NCBI GenBank assembly: GCA_014825775.1
Contig: MVAQ01000150.1
Coordinates: forward strand, 1 to 52,998
Direction of reading: 5' to 3'
Length of the DNA: 52,998 nt
From: Krasilnikovozyma curviuscula
Taxonomy: Eukaryota; Basidiomycota; Tremellomycetes; Cystofilobasidiales; Mrakiaceae
Positions 19,047-31,758 of this stretch are shown piece by piece (the first letter of the stretch is position 1; each line of letters starts with the position of its first letter). The position numbers and the translations under genes were made by a program. The notes beneath the pieces are model-generated. The model had not been told where the DNA came from. It saw only the letters and a list, made by a program, of their open reading frames with translations, and did not search any database.

Positions 19047-22000
19047 TTATTCCCACGGCTTGATCACATACGTGTTCAGCACCGGCTGCCCAGCAATCCA
19101 CAATAGTCTACTAGAATCAATATTGGGCCCCTTCTTCTTCGAATGCGACAGTTGACTATTCTCTCCTCCCTCACTCTCCGATATTATCTTCGCCGTCAAC
19201 ACTGAGGCCCCACCTCCTTCTATCGCATCAGATAATGCTCCATAAGCTATCTCTCCTCCTTGACCAGATAAATACAAGAGCGCGACTTCTTTGAGTTCTT
19301 CCGCTGTTGGCGCTCCATCTTCTTCTTCATCTTCAGGTGACATTGCTGGTTGGAGATTGTCACTCTTCGGCGACCATACGATCGCACCTTTGGCACCAGC
19401 AGCTCGAGCCAGAGACAGTTTCTTGTAGAACGTACAGCCGCCTCGTTCTACAAGAACGAACGCTGACGATGATTTTGATAAAGCCGGTATGGGTTCGGTG
19501 TAAGGGTCACAGCCCATTGGGTTGCCTTCCGATGGAAGAACTAATTGGACTTCAGGCGAGCCAACATAGAGAGGTGATGGTGGGGTTGCATTTGATCCAT
19601 CTTCAGATGTTACAGCACCAAAGAACGCCGTAGAAGCGGTTCCTTGGAACAGTATCTTGGACGTGTCGCCGTGATACATTGTGAAGCGTAGAGTGCGAGT
19701 AGCTGACATTGCATTCTTCAGTTGCTTTACAGTTTTTGCGTCGTCGAACATTTTGTTGAGATTGGCGTCGGTAATGAGTACCTTCTGTCCACTTCTCACG
19801 TTGTAAGCGCCAACTGAGTTTCAATAAGAAGTCAGACACTGCGCTAGTTCTTGTAATCTATTCGAATGTAGCTACTCACGACTGGTTACGTCATACCCAG
19901 CTTTGTCCAAACGCTTCGTGACCTTGGCACGGATGCCATCAGTTTGTTTCAAAACAAAACCATGAATTGTTTGTAGCAGTTTGTCCTTTCCGGGACTAGA
20001 ATTGAAATATGTACAGACAGTCAGAACGGTAAAGCAGGTGAGAGACAACAAAAAACCTACGACTTGTCCTCCGGCATCAGATGAGCAGCAGGATCATTTG
20101 AGAAAACAACATCCAAGACGTAGCTCTCTTCCTTAGGAACAACACAAAATCCAGAAGGACTCCAGTATTTGGAATCGTAGGGGACAACTTTCGAGATCTT
20201 GAGGCCAGAGAGAGCTCTAGCAAAATCGTAATCAGGTCGATTCCTGATACCTTCCATGATCCCATACTGTGGTTCAAAGTAGGAATAATCTTCGTCATTT
20301 TCTTCATCGAAAGGTTTCTGTGATTGTTTGATAGGTTTCAGAAGAGGGTTGTAAACTGGACATTGAGGTCGTTCACCAGCGCGAAGCTTCCTCCTTGTAG
20401 ATGAAGGTGCTTTGAGGAGACGAGATGGAATTTGTAAGAGGTGCCCTTCGGTTGTGAATACCATATTAGAATCTTCTTTATTGACCCAATGCTCTTCATC
20501 GAAGAGTAGATACAGATACTAGAACACATAAGACCAGAACTGACTATAAGCGAGGCTCGGAGCTACCGTCATGCTGGTCTCTCACCTTCAGCGTCTCTGA
20601 TAACGCAAATGTCTCCATCCTATCCTCCAACTCCTCGCTCAACAGGTTCTTGAAAGAGGCTAAACCACACGGAACCTTCGCTTTGGTCTCAATGTCGTTC
20701 AGAATTCGCTTTCCAATGTCTAGGTAGAGATCGTCCTTAGTAGCTTGATAGAGAAAATAGGTACTCTCGACAAACTCAGGTCGGAGAGGATAACCAAGTT
20801 GATCTGCACGTTTGTCGATGATGTTGAAAGATTCAGGAATACCGCCATAACGACGCCATAGATTCCAGTCTGACGTACAGAAAAAAGTAGACATTAAAAT
20901 TTAGTCTTAATAAGATAAGGGATCGAGGTGACTCACAAGCAAGATGTGACTTGATAGCACCATCAAGGTCTCCAGCCAGCACCTGAGTCCCAGAGAAGAA
21001 AGCAGCTAGACTATCAACAGTTGTTCCTACTCTCTCTCCAGTTCCCATATTGACTCCCCTGAACCAGAATCCCTCCTCACCTCTGACATGACTCATCACA
21101 GCAGCATAACTCTCCTGAAATACATCGTAGTATTCCTCCTCACCTAAAAGGACGTACGATTTCAGGGCGTATTCAAAGAATGAATCTGTTCCTGCGCCAA
21201 TATGAGAGACAATGGGTTGAATCCAGGCCTGCATAGAAAAAGTTGTGAAATCTTCAAAATCTGCAAAATCACCCTTGACAGTGACTCACCCCTCGCTGAA
21301 CGTTGATTGCATTCCCAAGAAGCGATAGAGATGATCTAAAGTTCCATAGCGCAAAGAAGGCCTTTGACGCAGCCGTTTCAAACCGCTTGTCCCCACTGAG
21401 GCGGGATAGGGTTGCAAATTCAAGAAGTAGAGACTGAGAGATGGGCGGGGTGAGGTAACGTTAAACATGTCCAACCACCTGTCTTAGCACTAGAAACACT
21501 TACCCCAGCACCAGCGGTGCATGTTTCATACGTCTCACCCCTCTCAACGCCTTTGATCAAATTTACTCTAGCATAAGGAAGTCCCGATGCAGTTTGGAAA
21601 GCTGGTAGAAGCCTCAATCCAAGATTGTATGCCAAAGACAACAATTCGCCGTTGTAGTCTGGTAACGCAAAGCCGTATTTGGGATCTTCTGCGAATTGGT
21701 GACCTGACAGAAGCCCACCCATGACACGAATTGTAACTTCAAACACTTGAACTTTGTGGTCTTTGTTGAAGTTAACTTGTTGAGAAATGACCTTGACCGC
21801 CTGGTGGAAAGCTGAATGGTTACCCATGACTACCAGAGTATCAATGACCTACCAATACGACAGTTAGATATATGTACATGATTTCAGGGATCGGGATATA
21901 CCACTCACATCTATCAGCGTCAGCATGTAATCCCCAGCGACGTCGTTCACTGCTCCCGAACTGTATGACAAATAAACATTCAGTCCCCTTATCACCCTTC

Positions 22001-22350
22001 GCTGAGCCCACAAGTGACGATCAGGAAGACGTACCCATCCTTTTCAGGACCCTGTCCGGTACAAGACAGCTAAATAAGCAGGCAAAGGGGTTCCGTCTCA
22101 GTAAGTATACAAGTGGACATTCGAACCAAACCAAACTCACAGGCTTTAACTCGTCTTTTGGCCAAGCATTATCAATATAGTTGTCGAAGCCATGGTAGAA
22201 AAGTGCCTTTGTTCGATCCCTCAGTAAAGCCTGCTCAAGTTTTGTGATTGCTGCAGCCGGAGAGGCGACCAGAATGAGGAGAAGGAAGCAGACGGAGAGG
22301 TATACACTAAGAAGTGTGTTGCTGCTTTGGGGACGAGAGCCCCATCTCAT
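19047..22350 (-). CDS. MNL1: ER degradation-enhancing alpha-mannosidase-like protein (EDEM/Mnl1, GH47) with PA domain
   Basis: Glycosyl hydrolase family 47 protein of the EDEM/Htm1 type, trimming N-glycans on misfolded glycoproteins for ER-associated degradation. The N-terminus has a signal or anchor (LLSVYLSVCFLLLILVASPA), then ALLRDRTKALFYHGFDNYI. The GH47 barrel follows: VTIRVMGGLLSGHQFA, ETYETCTAGAG, IGAGTDSFFEYALKSYVLLG, RYGGIPESFNI, LRPEFVESTYFLYQAT, and LYLLFDEEHW ahead of VFTTEGH. After residue 500 a basic linker leads to a protease-associated domain (VERGGCTFYKKLSLARAAGAKGA), and the stop is at 19047. The first real ATG is 22350. At least eight exons. It has no C-terminal HDEL; retention is probably through partners or the N-terminal anchor. 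Confidence 0.92.
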
Positions 22351-22942
22351 AGTAGAAGTCCTGCTCAAACCGTGATCAGCCTAACAGAGCCGTCAGTCAG
22401 TCAGAGAGAATCAATTAGTGATGACCAGCACACGGAACCCAGGTCAACGTCCGTTCGCAGCATAGGGTTGACCACCAGAGCTGATCTTACCTGACTCAAT
22501 ATCAAACAGTTAATGGACAACACCAAAACCAAAGGAGAAGGAGAGTTTGATGCCCAATTGAATTGTTAAAAAGGGCCTTGACTGTTGATGTTTCTAAGTT
22601 ACGAGCGCACGCTGGCAATGGTACTCTTGCAAGTGTGGAGTCGAAGCCCCAGGTATTCTATCAGATTGTAATAATTAATTAGTGAAAAGTAATGACCATA
22701 ATGAAAAAGGCGGGAGGTTATTTTCAGGAGGAATCAACACACACACACAAGCAGACCGAGGGAAGAAACGAAAGGTAAGTATTATTAGATGTGATGATTA
22801 CGATAAAATAAAACAGGAGCTATATGGAAGAGAGAAAAGGTAGGCAATAAGTTGCAGTGTAACCCGTATTGACTCCATCTAAGAAGCAACAGCGCCGTAA
22901 TAGCTGGCAAAACAAAGAGAAAGAGCGAAGGCCGTCGTTCAT
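22351..22942. other. intergenic region upstream of the EDEM gene
   Basis: Promoter and 5' leader for the ER mannosidase plus the 3' flank of the CBM48 gene. Contains a short CA dinucleotide run near 22737-22748. No unfolded-protein-response element was identified with confidence. Confidence 0.45.
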
Positions 22943-24906
22943 CTACTTGTCTTTTTTGAAAATACTTCCAATTTTTCCGAACACGCCGCTCTTCCTCTTC
23001 AGATCTTTAGCTTTCTCCTTAAGGTGCTTTGTAGCAGGTGAGTTAGGAGCCGACGACGCTGGGGTTGAAGGAGCGCTGTCAATACCAACAATAGGGTAAC
23101 TGCCAGGAACGGCGTTCTCCTCAGAAGCCTTATCGGCTGTAACAGGTTCAGTAGCAACTTTTTTGGAGGGCGTTGAAGGTTCTGGAAAGGCTTTCTTGGC
23201 GATATCTTCGCCTTTACTGCCTTCTGCTGGGGCTGGGATCGTGGTGGAGAAGGCTGAGGCTGGTTCTGGGAGGGAAGTCGCGGCTGAGGCTTTTGGTGTT
23301 TCTGTACCAGCGTAAGCAGAGAGCACAGCTGGCTTTGGGACTACCTCTCCCTTTTCAATCTGTTCGAATTTCTCTTCCACTGGCGCTTTGACAAGGACGG
23401 CGGGTTCCTTGATGGGCTCGACTACATGTTCGAATTCTTCTGCATGGGATGAAGTAGCATCGTTGATCAAGTCTATTAGTCAGAATCGGCATAGAAAATC
23501 AGATCTGCTGAGAAGAGGTGGACAAATAACTTACTGGGCTTACCGACGAATCCATTTGTGCTGGCCCCGCTTTCAGAAGCTACTTCTGAAGCAGTGAAGT
23601 TTGTTACGTGGTCTCCAGTTACTGGAGCCAAAGCATCCTTGAGAGAAGCCTGCTACGAGCGAGGCACATGTCAGCTTCTTAGACATGGTCCTTGTCATAT
23701 AGGGATTCTACGTACACCTTTGGAATCTGCAGACACCTCCTTTGGATTCAGATAAGCAGCAGCAGCCACTCCTGCAGCAGTGACGGCAGCAGCAGCTCCA
23801 GCCAAAGTGGCTGCGACTTCCTCACCAGCCTTTTGCAGAGTTGGAGTTGAGGACGCGTCAGAGGTGATGGACGATGTTCCTGGTTGGGCCGAAGCAGCGA
23901 TATCTTCACCTTCAGCAGCCGCCACTGGAGTAGCTGGAACAGCTGCAGAGAGAGCGGGGGCTTCAGAGGCCAGAGCTTCAGCCTTGACCTCGGACGCGGT
24001 CTGGGCTGGTTCAGCTGGGGCAGATGGTGGGTTGGAGGTGAGAGGAGCGTCTACAACAGTTTGAACTGATGTTCCTGGACCTGGTGCTTCCGAAGCAAGG
24101 ACGGCTGGCACAGCTGGAAGTCAGCACAAGAAGAAATTGAGTTAGAATCGGTCAACCTTCAATTGCAACCCGCCCTCACGCTGCATCGAAGAGTCGTGAC
24201 CTACCTGGCTCTGGTTCTGGAACTGGAGCAGAAGGTGATTTGTAAACGTTGTTCATGTTTCCACTGGCATCCCATTCCTTGTCAACATCGTCCCTGGTCA
24301 ACCAGTCTAATGCGGAAGTCGGAAAGAGGTTCGAAATTAACATTACTAGCAACAGCACGACTCATCTTAGGCTTCTTTGAAGCCAAGACTTACTGCCATC
24401 AACAACTGTGAACAGAAAAGAGATGAGAAGGGTATGTTGTCAGCATGTGGGGACATATACAAAGGGATTCTGCTATAGACTTCACTCACCGTATTTAAAC
24501 TCGTAAGCCTTGTCCCAATCCAACAAGACTTCACCTTCGAAAGAGTTTGCGCCTTTGATGAGGTGGTGATCCTTGGCAGCCCACTTCAATCACCAACAAT
24601 TTTGATTTCCAGGTCAGCCATCTATTGAGCTGGCTCTGCCACGGTCGGTGAAAACTCACGTTGTCGAACGAACCAGTCACGATGACGGTTGATGGTTCAG
24701 TATTAGGCCTATATGTAATCGCCGAATAGCCAGGAAGAAAAGAAGGATCGAAACAAAACGGCGGATCGGTCAGTCTTTTGGATTTCTTGGGGTTTTCACT
24801 CCTGCGTCAGCATGTGCCCTTCCACCGAGTCGCTCCTCTGGCAGCAGGAAGCGTCTAAGTCGGGTGAGACTGACCATGTGAAGACTGCCTTGTGTTGTCC
24901 AGTCAT
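22943..24906 (-). CDS. CBM48 (AMPK-beta-type glycogen-binding) domain protein, Crp1/Mdg1-like
   Basis: The N-terminal 80 residues form an AMPK-beta/isoamylase carbohydrate-binding fold. It starts MTGQHKAVFTW at 24906, is joined by a GTCAGT intron to PNTEPSTVIVTGSFDNW, then WAAKDHHLIKGANSFEGEV, LDWDKAYEFKYVVDGDW and DDVDKEWDASGNMNNVY. This order and the short N-terminus match fungal Crp1/Mdg1 proteins. The remaining 350 residues are low-complexity Ala/Pro/Glu/Ser, with the unit GEDIA occurring twice (AAEGEDIAAS and SKGEDIAKKA). The C-terminus is basic (HLKEKAKDLKRKS, FGKIGSIFKKDK) and could contact membrane or nucleic acid. No kinase-regulatory C-terminal domain of AMPK beta is present, so it is not the AMPK subunit itself. 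Exact role unknown. Confidence 0.82.
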
Positions 24907-25435
24907 TTTGAGATGAAAAACAAGCCTGCACAGATGGAAAGATGAGCGTTGGTGGACCAGGGAGAAGCTCGATGCTCAATGCCTAGGCCGGGCAAGTCGT
25001 CTGGAGGGAAGTGCCACCATTCGAAACAACGTCATCAAAAGTGAAAATGGTAAACAAAGGGGCAACTAGGTCGATTAAGACATGGAACTGCAGATTATTT
25101 TCGGAGGCAAGGGTTGAACATACCCTGTGAACCTATTTATCACCTCTCACACGAAATTGTGGCTCCCCAGCTGCGATCGTAATCAGAGAGTGAGAGTGTG
25201 CCTGTGAACCTCGAAAAATCAGCAAGAGAAAAGGCGCTCTGCTTCTCTGTAGAAGATGTAATGCTTCTCAATGAAATCTGACACTACGGAGATCGGAAAG
25301 TGAGGTCGAATAGCCGGTGCTTTCTTACGCCCGTTGAACGTAAAGTCCCATCTATCTCCTTCATCCATTATATAAAAAAAATAGGACAAAATCACTGAAC
25401 CTGCACCCTCAACCAACACAATCTATTCCTCAAGT
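24907..25435. promoter_or_regulatory. divergent promoter interval
   Basis: Head-to-head intergenic region between the CBM48 gene (-) and the acidic hypothetical gene (+), probably carrying both promoters. No RNA gene or conserved exon was seen. Confidence 0.4.
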
Positions 25436-26891
25436 ATGCCACCAGTTTCAGCTATTCCAGAGCTCCCAGCCTCGTTGTACCTGTCTTTATTGCCATTCCT
25501 CCTCCCACCGAAAGGTAAACAAGGAGGGTTCCCTGCAATCCTCAGAACCATCTTTACTAATGACAAATATACCTGCTTGTTCTATACTGTAGTTCCTCTT
25601 CCTCCCGGAATACTTTCCCCGGCGCTTCTCCAACGGCATTCTTACCTCACGCCAACTCTCGAAGCTCCTATCACGCATTTCACGCTTACAACGATATCAG
25701 AGGATGACCAAGAAGAGATCCGGCGAATCCTAGAAGGTGTAGAGCAAGAGATGAGTTCAGGAGATGTACGATAGGTTTCCAATTGAAAAAGAACAAGTTG
25801 TGTCAAACTGAACGACCTCCTGATTTTGTAGCATCCACCTCTGACACCGACATACGCCTCACCAGATCCTGAAACTCTACTGGGTAAAGTCGAACTACAT
25901 GGAAGTCACCTTCATTCGTATGGGTCTGCTCCAGCAGCTCATACGGTTGACTTGCAATTCATCTACGTTCCAGCAGGTGAAACTTGGAGGTTTCACAACC
26001 TTGCACTCAACGCTTCATCATCATCATCTTCTTCTTCCTCAGCATGGTTTACTCAAATACCAATCAAAGCATTGCAAACGACACCGAATGAGAATGATGA
26101 GTCGAATGATGACCCATCCACGGTATCGATGGGCTCCAGTGCCGACGACTACTGGGGTGGATACTCCTCAGATGAAGAAAATTCAACCTCTACCACGACC
26201 GTACCTAAGCTGTTGGAACCAGAGGATGAGGAAGAAGGAGACGACGCCCAGACTCCTCCAGCGATCCAGTCGAACCGAAACTCAACCACGTCACTCTCCG
26301 GTCTCGCCTCGGCCAACTCGAGATCAGGATTAGAGATGGATAGCTACTGGGCGTCGTACGGTGCTGTAGATGACGGCATTGCTGGGACCTCTCGGCCGCT
26401 GTCACCTGGCATCCAGATGAGGAGTTACCAGCCTGGTGAACCTGGAAAAGCTGCCCCCTACTACGGGACTGGGGGGGAAACTCCTGTGAGCCGGGTGTAC
26501 CTATCAATTTTCAACTTCTGATGCTGACTGTCGGTCCGTTTGGTAGATTGGTTGGAGCCCTGCCATCAGCGAAGCAGAGGATGATGAAGAGCGAAGCTAC
26601 TTCCCATCTCCATCTCCAGCTCCATCACAACCACTTTATCATACACCTCTCCGAGATGTGAATGGTCTCAGCAATGAGAATGAAGAGCCTACACCAATCA
26701 TTCCAAGTCTTAGCACGTCGTTACTGCCAGCATCTCCAACACCGATCCCCGTGCTGACGAGCTCAACACACGATGCGACGAGGCAGGCGTTAGAAGGACT
26801 GTGGAAACTTCACTATTTATCGATTGGAAACAAGTCCAAGGCGATGGAAGAGTTTATGGCTATCGTGAAGGATGTTGTGGAATCGTCTTAG
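25436..26891 (+). CDS. conserved acidic hypothetical protein
   Basis: Unrecognised protein of roughly 430 residues in three exons, starting MPPVSAIPELPASLYLSLLP. The N-terminal 110 residues look folded (KYTCLFYTVVPLPPG, THFTLTTISEDDQEEIRRIL). The second exon starts HPPLTPTYASP and contains FIYVPAGETWRFHNLAL, a nine-serine run coded by TCA/TCT/TCC repeats, and two related acidic Tyr/Trp motifs (DDYWGGYSSDEE and DSYWASYGAVDD). The C-terminus forms a helix (ALEGLWKLHYLSIG, KAMEEFMAIVKDVVESS). No enzyme motif or membrane segment is visible. It converges tail to tail with RRP46, with a gap of only 60 bases. Confidence 0.72.
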
Positions 26892-26951
26892 TGATAGATG
26901 CAACTTGCATCGCAACCAATAGATTTTCGCAAGAGAAAACGAATCATCCAG

Positions 26952-28105
26952 CTATTCTTCCATTTCGTCATCATCATCATCATCCTCTTCGTTATTGTCT
27001 TCCATCTTCACGTCTTCCTCCTCCTTCCTCGCCTCCTCTTTCGCTTTCTGCTTGCCCTTTTTCGACGACTTCGCCGTCACGGAGCTGGAGCTTTGAATCG
27101 TGAAGGTCTTGAGGACGTATTCGGAGACCTGGGAGCGGATGACTGCAAGTATGCTGTCTACTGTTGAGGATGATTGAAGCATAGCAGCATCGATCTGTTC
27201 CGACACAGAGAGTGAGCAAGCGAGCGCAACTAAGGGAGGAGAAATCGCGACTCACATCTTTAGAGTCAAACTCTCCTCTTCCTTCAAACCAAACAACCTC
27301 TCTTCCCTTAAACTTCCCACTCGAAGAACCAACACTATCCCCAATCGCCCATGCAATACCAAACAAGCACCTCACATCCTCCTCGTCCTCTTCTTCATCC
27401 AACAGATCCACGATGATGTCCCCGTTTTTCTTCAACGCAACTGTAACACCAATAGCCATGCCTATCATCGGGATGGATGCAGCCGATAGGAATGCTAGCG
27501 TCGATGCTGTTATTGAGTGGGCGGTGTGGGAGAGTGGTTGGAGGGATGAGCGAGAGAAGGAGCGTGTTGGTGGGTTTTGCTGTGCTTCCAGAGAGAAGTC
27601 AGGCAAAGATGGTGGTGGGTTCGTTAAGGTTTGGATTGTGAGTTGGACCAGTGATCGTGGGAAGAGGGTGAGCTGTAGTAAGGGGGAAAGGGATGCCGAA
27701 ACTGATGTCGCTAGGGATTTCGATGTAATTCCTGAGTTTTGTGGAATGAATTAAAGGTTAGCACCTCTCATAGTCCAGGGAATATGACGTTTCCTTCATT
27801 TACCTGCTACTCCATCCAACGGCCTATGATTTACTTCCAGAGTTGCCTTAGACAGAATTTCATCTCGAATTCGAACTTCAATCGGGCCAGAAACTGAAGC
27901 TAGCAGACTGGTAGAGCCTAAGAGACGAACATAATGTTTTTATTGTTAGGAGCTAATGAAAGCAGCAATAACAAGAATACTCACCTATGCAGAACAGCCC
28001 ACTACCGTCCACTCGAGCAAGCTTTCCCAGTTCAATTTTTATGGGCCTGATCTCAGAGTTTGCTCGTCCATCTACACGAAGCTTTTTAGCAGGAGGAGCA
28101 GACAT
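26952..28105 (-). CDS. RRP46: exosome complex subunit Rrp46 (RNase PH fold)
   Basis: Core-ring subunit of the RNA exosome, which processes and degrades RNA from the 3' end in nucleus and cytosol. The start MSAPPAKKLRVDGR at 28105 is followed by the RNase PH signature NSEIRPIKIELG and VDGSGLFCIG. Next come STSLLASVSGPIEVRIRDE and LEVNHRPLDGV, then ITASTLAFLSAASIPMIGM with ALKKNGDIIVDLLDEEEDEE. The C-terminal helix is IDAAMLQSSSTVDSILAVI. It ends in a Lys/Glu tail with a long Asp/Glu run. Eukaryotic Rrp46 is catalytically inactive and structural. About five exons. The acidic tail is longer than in yeast and may be a basidiomycete feature. Confidence 0.85.
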
Positions 28106-28341
28106 ATCTGAGACTGCTTGAAGAGACGCCAAAAATAAGATCGTCGTAGACAGTCTCTCGATTTCGCTTAGAAGTTTTCGTCGACTTATGTCAAGGGTGG
28201 CGCACCTGATACTGTGCAGAATTCCTGAATACCACGAGACAGTTGTAGAAAGACATTTGAAATTCGTTAAATAGTAGCACAGCTTGACAATACAACTCAA
28301 TAAAACGCTCGGCGCAATCGCCAATTACACCCAACTCTACT

Positions 28342-31300
28342 TCACACGCCAAAGCCCCCTAACGGATCGTACGAAGCTTTGAACATCGTCTTCTTGCCAG
28401 CAGGAGGGAGACTAGCTGGAAGCCGAGTGGGCGATGAGCCTGCCAGAGGATCGTGATGGTTCGAAGCGGTTGAGAAAGTGCTAGTGTACACTGCTTGAGA
28501 CTCAGCTGGTGACCCCAACCGTGAGGTGTACGGAGATGTTGATGGTGACGTTGCAGGTGCTGGCTTTGGTAGAGTAAGCTGTGACGTTTCGTCCTCTCCA
28601 AATGACGACTTCGTGTAGATCCACGGCGGCGGTGGTGGCTTTGAGGGTTGTAGTGATTGGCGAGATGGGACCGCGGAAGGATAGTATGATGAGTTTGATG
28701 AGTTTGTCGTTATGGCAGGGTTGGATTGACTGGAGGTAAATTCAAAAGCAGTTGCCGCTGGAGTTCGTAAAGCTTGTTCAACTGCTGGTCGAGCAGGAGA
28801 AGCAGCAGCAGAGTCTGGCTGAAGCGGAAGTGGACCTGGAGACCTGGAGCGAGAAAGACCAGACAGCGGTTTATCATCCCGCGTAGAGAGATATAGAGGA
28901 GGTGCTTGACTGCCAGAGTAGTGGGAAGGAAGTGAGGGTGGTGGTAAAGGTGAGACTGATGAAAGTGATGGTGAGAGTGCGGACGGCGGTGCCGATGGAG
29001 ATGATACTGAGGGCTCAACAGAACCATCCACAGGCGGAACAGCAGCATTCTGGAAATTGTAAATTACGCCAGGGTCGAAGTGCATGTCTGGGTTACCCAA
29101 CACGTCCCTGACTAATCGAATTGCAGCCAACGACACATCTCCAGGTAGTAAGAGCTCGCCAGAAGGACCCTGCCTTCCATCGACTACTCCATTACGTTGA
29201 GTACCATTTACCAAGCTATCTTCTAGGCTTTCAAGGCATCGCCCTAAGACTAAAGACATATCTCCCATACTCTTCTTCAGCATCGCCAATTCAGTCTCAA
29301 GCTCCGCCACTGCCTTCAACTCGGACGTTGGCTGGTGCGGATTTTGGAGGACAGCGGTTGAAGTAGGAATTGTGGAATAAGAACTTGATGATGCTGATGT
29401 GGGGCGGAGGTTTGGAGGAGAAGCTGGGAACTCAGGAAGGTTTTTCTAGTTGAGGACGATGGGGTCAGCTACAACGCACAGCGCGCATGTCAAAGTTGTT
29501 TAAGCTTACCCTGATCTCTGACACAGTAGACAAAAACGCTTTATCGAGACCACTAGCCTGTGCTCTCTCCAGCAGATTTTTAGCCACAGGGCCAGTCCAT
29601 TGCTGAACCTGTTGCAACCTTCCTGCGCCAATTTGCTGGTATGTCTGTTTTCGACCAGGAGATGGTTGTTGCGGGGGTACTCGCCTGGCATTAGGTCGAG
29701 TGACTTCTTGGGGTTCCGGAGGCTGAGCTGGAATCCCAAACAACTCCTGATTTTGCATGATGATTTGGACTCCACTGGAGGGGCTGACGTTGTTCTCCCG
29801 CAAGTAAATAGCTTGAGAGAGCAAAGCTGGAATTGACATTCCTGACGTCGGATATCGAAGTAAGGTTGACAGTGCTTCACCGTAGTCACCGGGAAGGATC
29901 TGATTTCGAATTCGAAGAAGCATAGCGACACAAATGTATTCTACAATCTTCAACGTTGAGTCTTCTGCGAAAATGCCATCCCACAGACGCATGGCTTCTG
30001 GCATAGAGAACTCCCGAGTGAAGATCAGTCTTATCCACCGACTAGTTATATGGAACGGAGTGGATCAATGGGTGTGTGATAACAGAGCCTTGTCATGACA
30101 ACGCGACTCACATTCCATAAATCTGAGGCTCAATCGCCAAGTCTTCTAATTTTCTGTACAGCTGTGGATCCAATGACCTTGTAAGCGTATGGTGCAAGTG
30201 GTGACAAAGATCAACGATAGCTTGTTGAGGTTTCGTTGCAGGAGGCTTCAGAGAGAGAGGGCCAAACATGAGAACAGTGCTACAGCATCATCAAGCAAAA
30301 CCGTTCGTATTTACCGGGCGTCCAAGACCGTTACCACCCGCACCAATCCGTTTATCTACCACATTTTCTTCTCTCCATTCATACCAAGTTTTAGCAGACT
30401 TCATCAGCCCTTCGAACAGTGTCCAAGTGTCGTGCTCGACAAACTCCCTTGAGAGCGTCGTATACATAACTTGTTGATCGTCAGAGGGTGCGTCAGAAGA
30501 AGTGGCAAGAGAATCGAGGTCAACAGCTAGTAGAATTGAAGCACAAAGCTCGTGCATTCCCTAATGCGCAGTAATCAGTGTCAGATGCTCTTCGCTTCTG
30601 TCCAAATATACACAAACTAACCTGGCGGTAGCCGACGTCAGGATGAAGAACGGAGTAAAGAAATAGTAGGGTGGTCAAGACTCTCCGTACTCTAGGGAAG
30701 GTGAAATACTGAATATCCGGGAAACTGCAAGTTCATTATGAGATCAGCGCGACCCCACTACGTACGACCAACTTTAAGACTTACGTTCGCTCGACATCCT
30801 GCATCAAGCGAGAAAGTTAACATTGGATCCAGCTTGAAATTAATAAGCCGACTTACCTTCCGTATCTCTTTTCGGATCTCGATATCTTTGAACCAGGTCT
30901 TCCAAGGGTTACTGCCATCCAGACTTAAGGGGTTATTTCGTCCAAGATCTTCACCAGCTGCAGCAGACTTTATAACACTGATTTCAACACCTTCGGGAGT
31001 ACTGACATCGCTTGCCCAGCGACCATCTGGAGCCAAGAGATAGCGCTGTCGAAGTGCGTCGTAGGTGGCTCGAGAAGTCGAGAGAGGAGTGGGAAAGAGA
31101 GATGGGTTTGGTGAAGGTAAATGGCCGTGGAATAGCTTTAGGTAATTAAAGTTCATCTCAGTAAGTCAGTGGTGCGATACAGGGCGAGCGGGAGACGAGA
31201 CAAGTGAACCAACCTTCCAATGTAGACTTCGCCTGTAAGTATCAGATTGGCATCAGCTGAAGATACTCAAAGACATCATGAACATCTTTCGTAGTTACAA

Positions 31301-31559
31301 AGGTGTCCAATTCCTTGTGTCACTCCCTTCTAATCCAGCTAGCCCTTTCCCTTTCAGCTTCCCCATCGACAGCATCGGGTCTTGAAACAACTTGGTCCAT
31401 GCAGCTCTGTAACATGACCAGGAGGACAGGTTCGTCAGCCAAGCGTAGTTACAGGTCTGAGACAATAACTTGAAGGTGAGGTACTGACATGATCTGATCT
31501 GCCTCTGGACGATACACCACCTCATCCTCGTTGACCTCGACTTCTCCATCTTCCGACAT
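28342..31559 (-). CDS. TBC-domain Rab GTPase-activating protein, TBC1D5-like
   Basis: Rab GAP. Start at 31559 (MSEDGEVEVNEDE). The TBC domain begins AAWTKLFQDPMLSMGKLKGK, then RSLHWKLFHGHLPSP. The dual-finger motifs are DVERTFPD (Arg finger) and VGYRQGMHELCASIL (Gln finger). It continues EHDTWTLFEGLMKSAKTWYEW, HHLHHTLTRSLDPQLYRKL, RWIRLIFTREF and MRLWDGIFAEDSTLKIVEYICVAMLLRIR. This arrangement, with a long insert between the R and Q fingers and the next helices, fits TBC1D5, which links retromer and autophagy. The last 330 residues start with a coiled coil (AVAELETELAMLKKSM) and become Ser/Pro-rich, ending YDPLGGFGV. About ten exons. Its promoter is shared with the DUF1748 gene 199 bases away. 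Confidence 0.88.
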
Positions 31560-31758
31560 ATCTTGATGGAAGGAGAATAACCCCGTAATCGATCCAAAGC
31601 TTTTAGATAAGAAGTCTTTAGTGGGTTCCTCTGATGAGCTGAGCTGACGGCCTTGCCAAAAAGTAAATACGGCCCAACTGCTCGTTAGACCCAACCTCAG
31701 AGGCAAAGCCGCAAGGCCTCGAACCCATTCTCGCCGCAGACCACGACGACCTCACACG
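31560..31758. promoter_or_regulatory. short divergent promoter
   Basis: A 199-base head-to-head gap between the ATG of the TBC gene (-) and the ATG of the DUF1748 gene (+). Both 5' ends must be controlled from here or from inside the genes. No specific element was recognised. Confidence 0.5.
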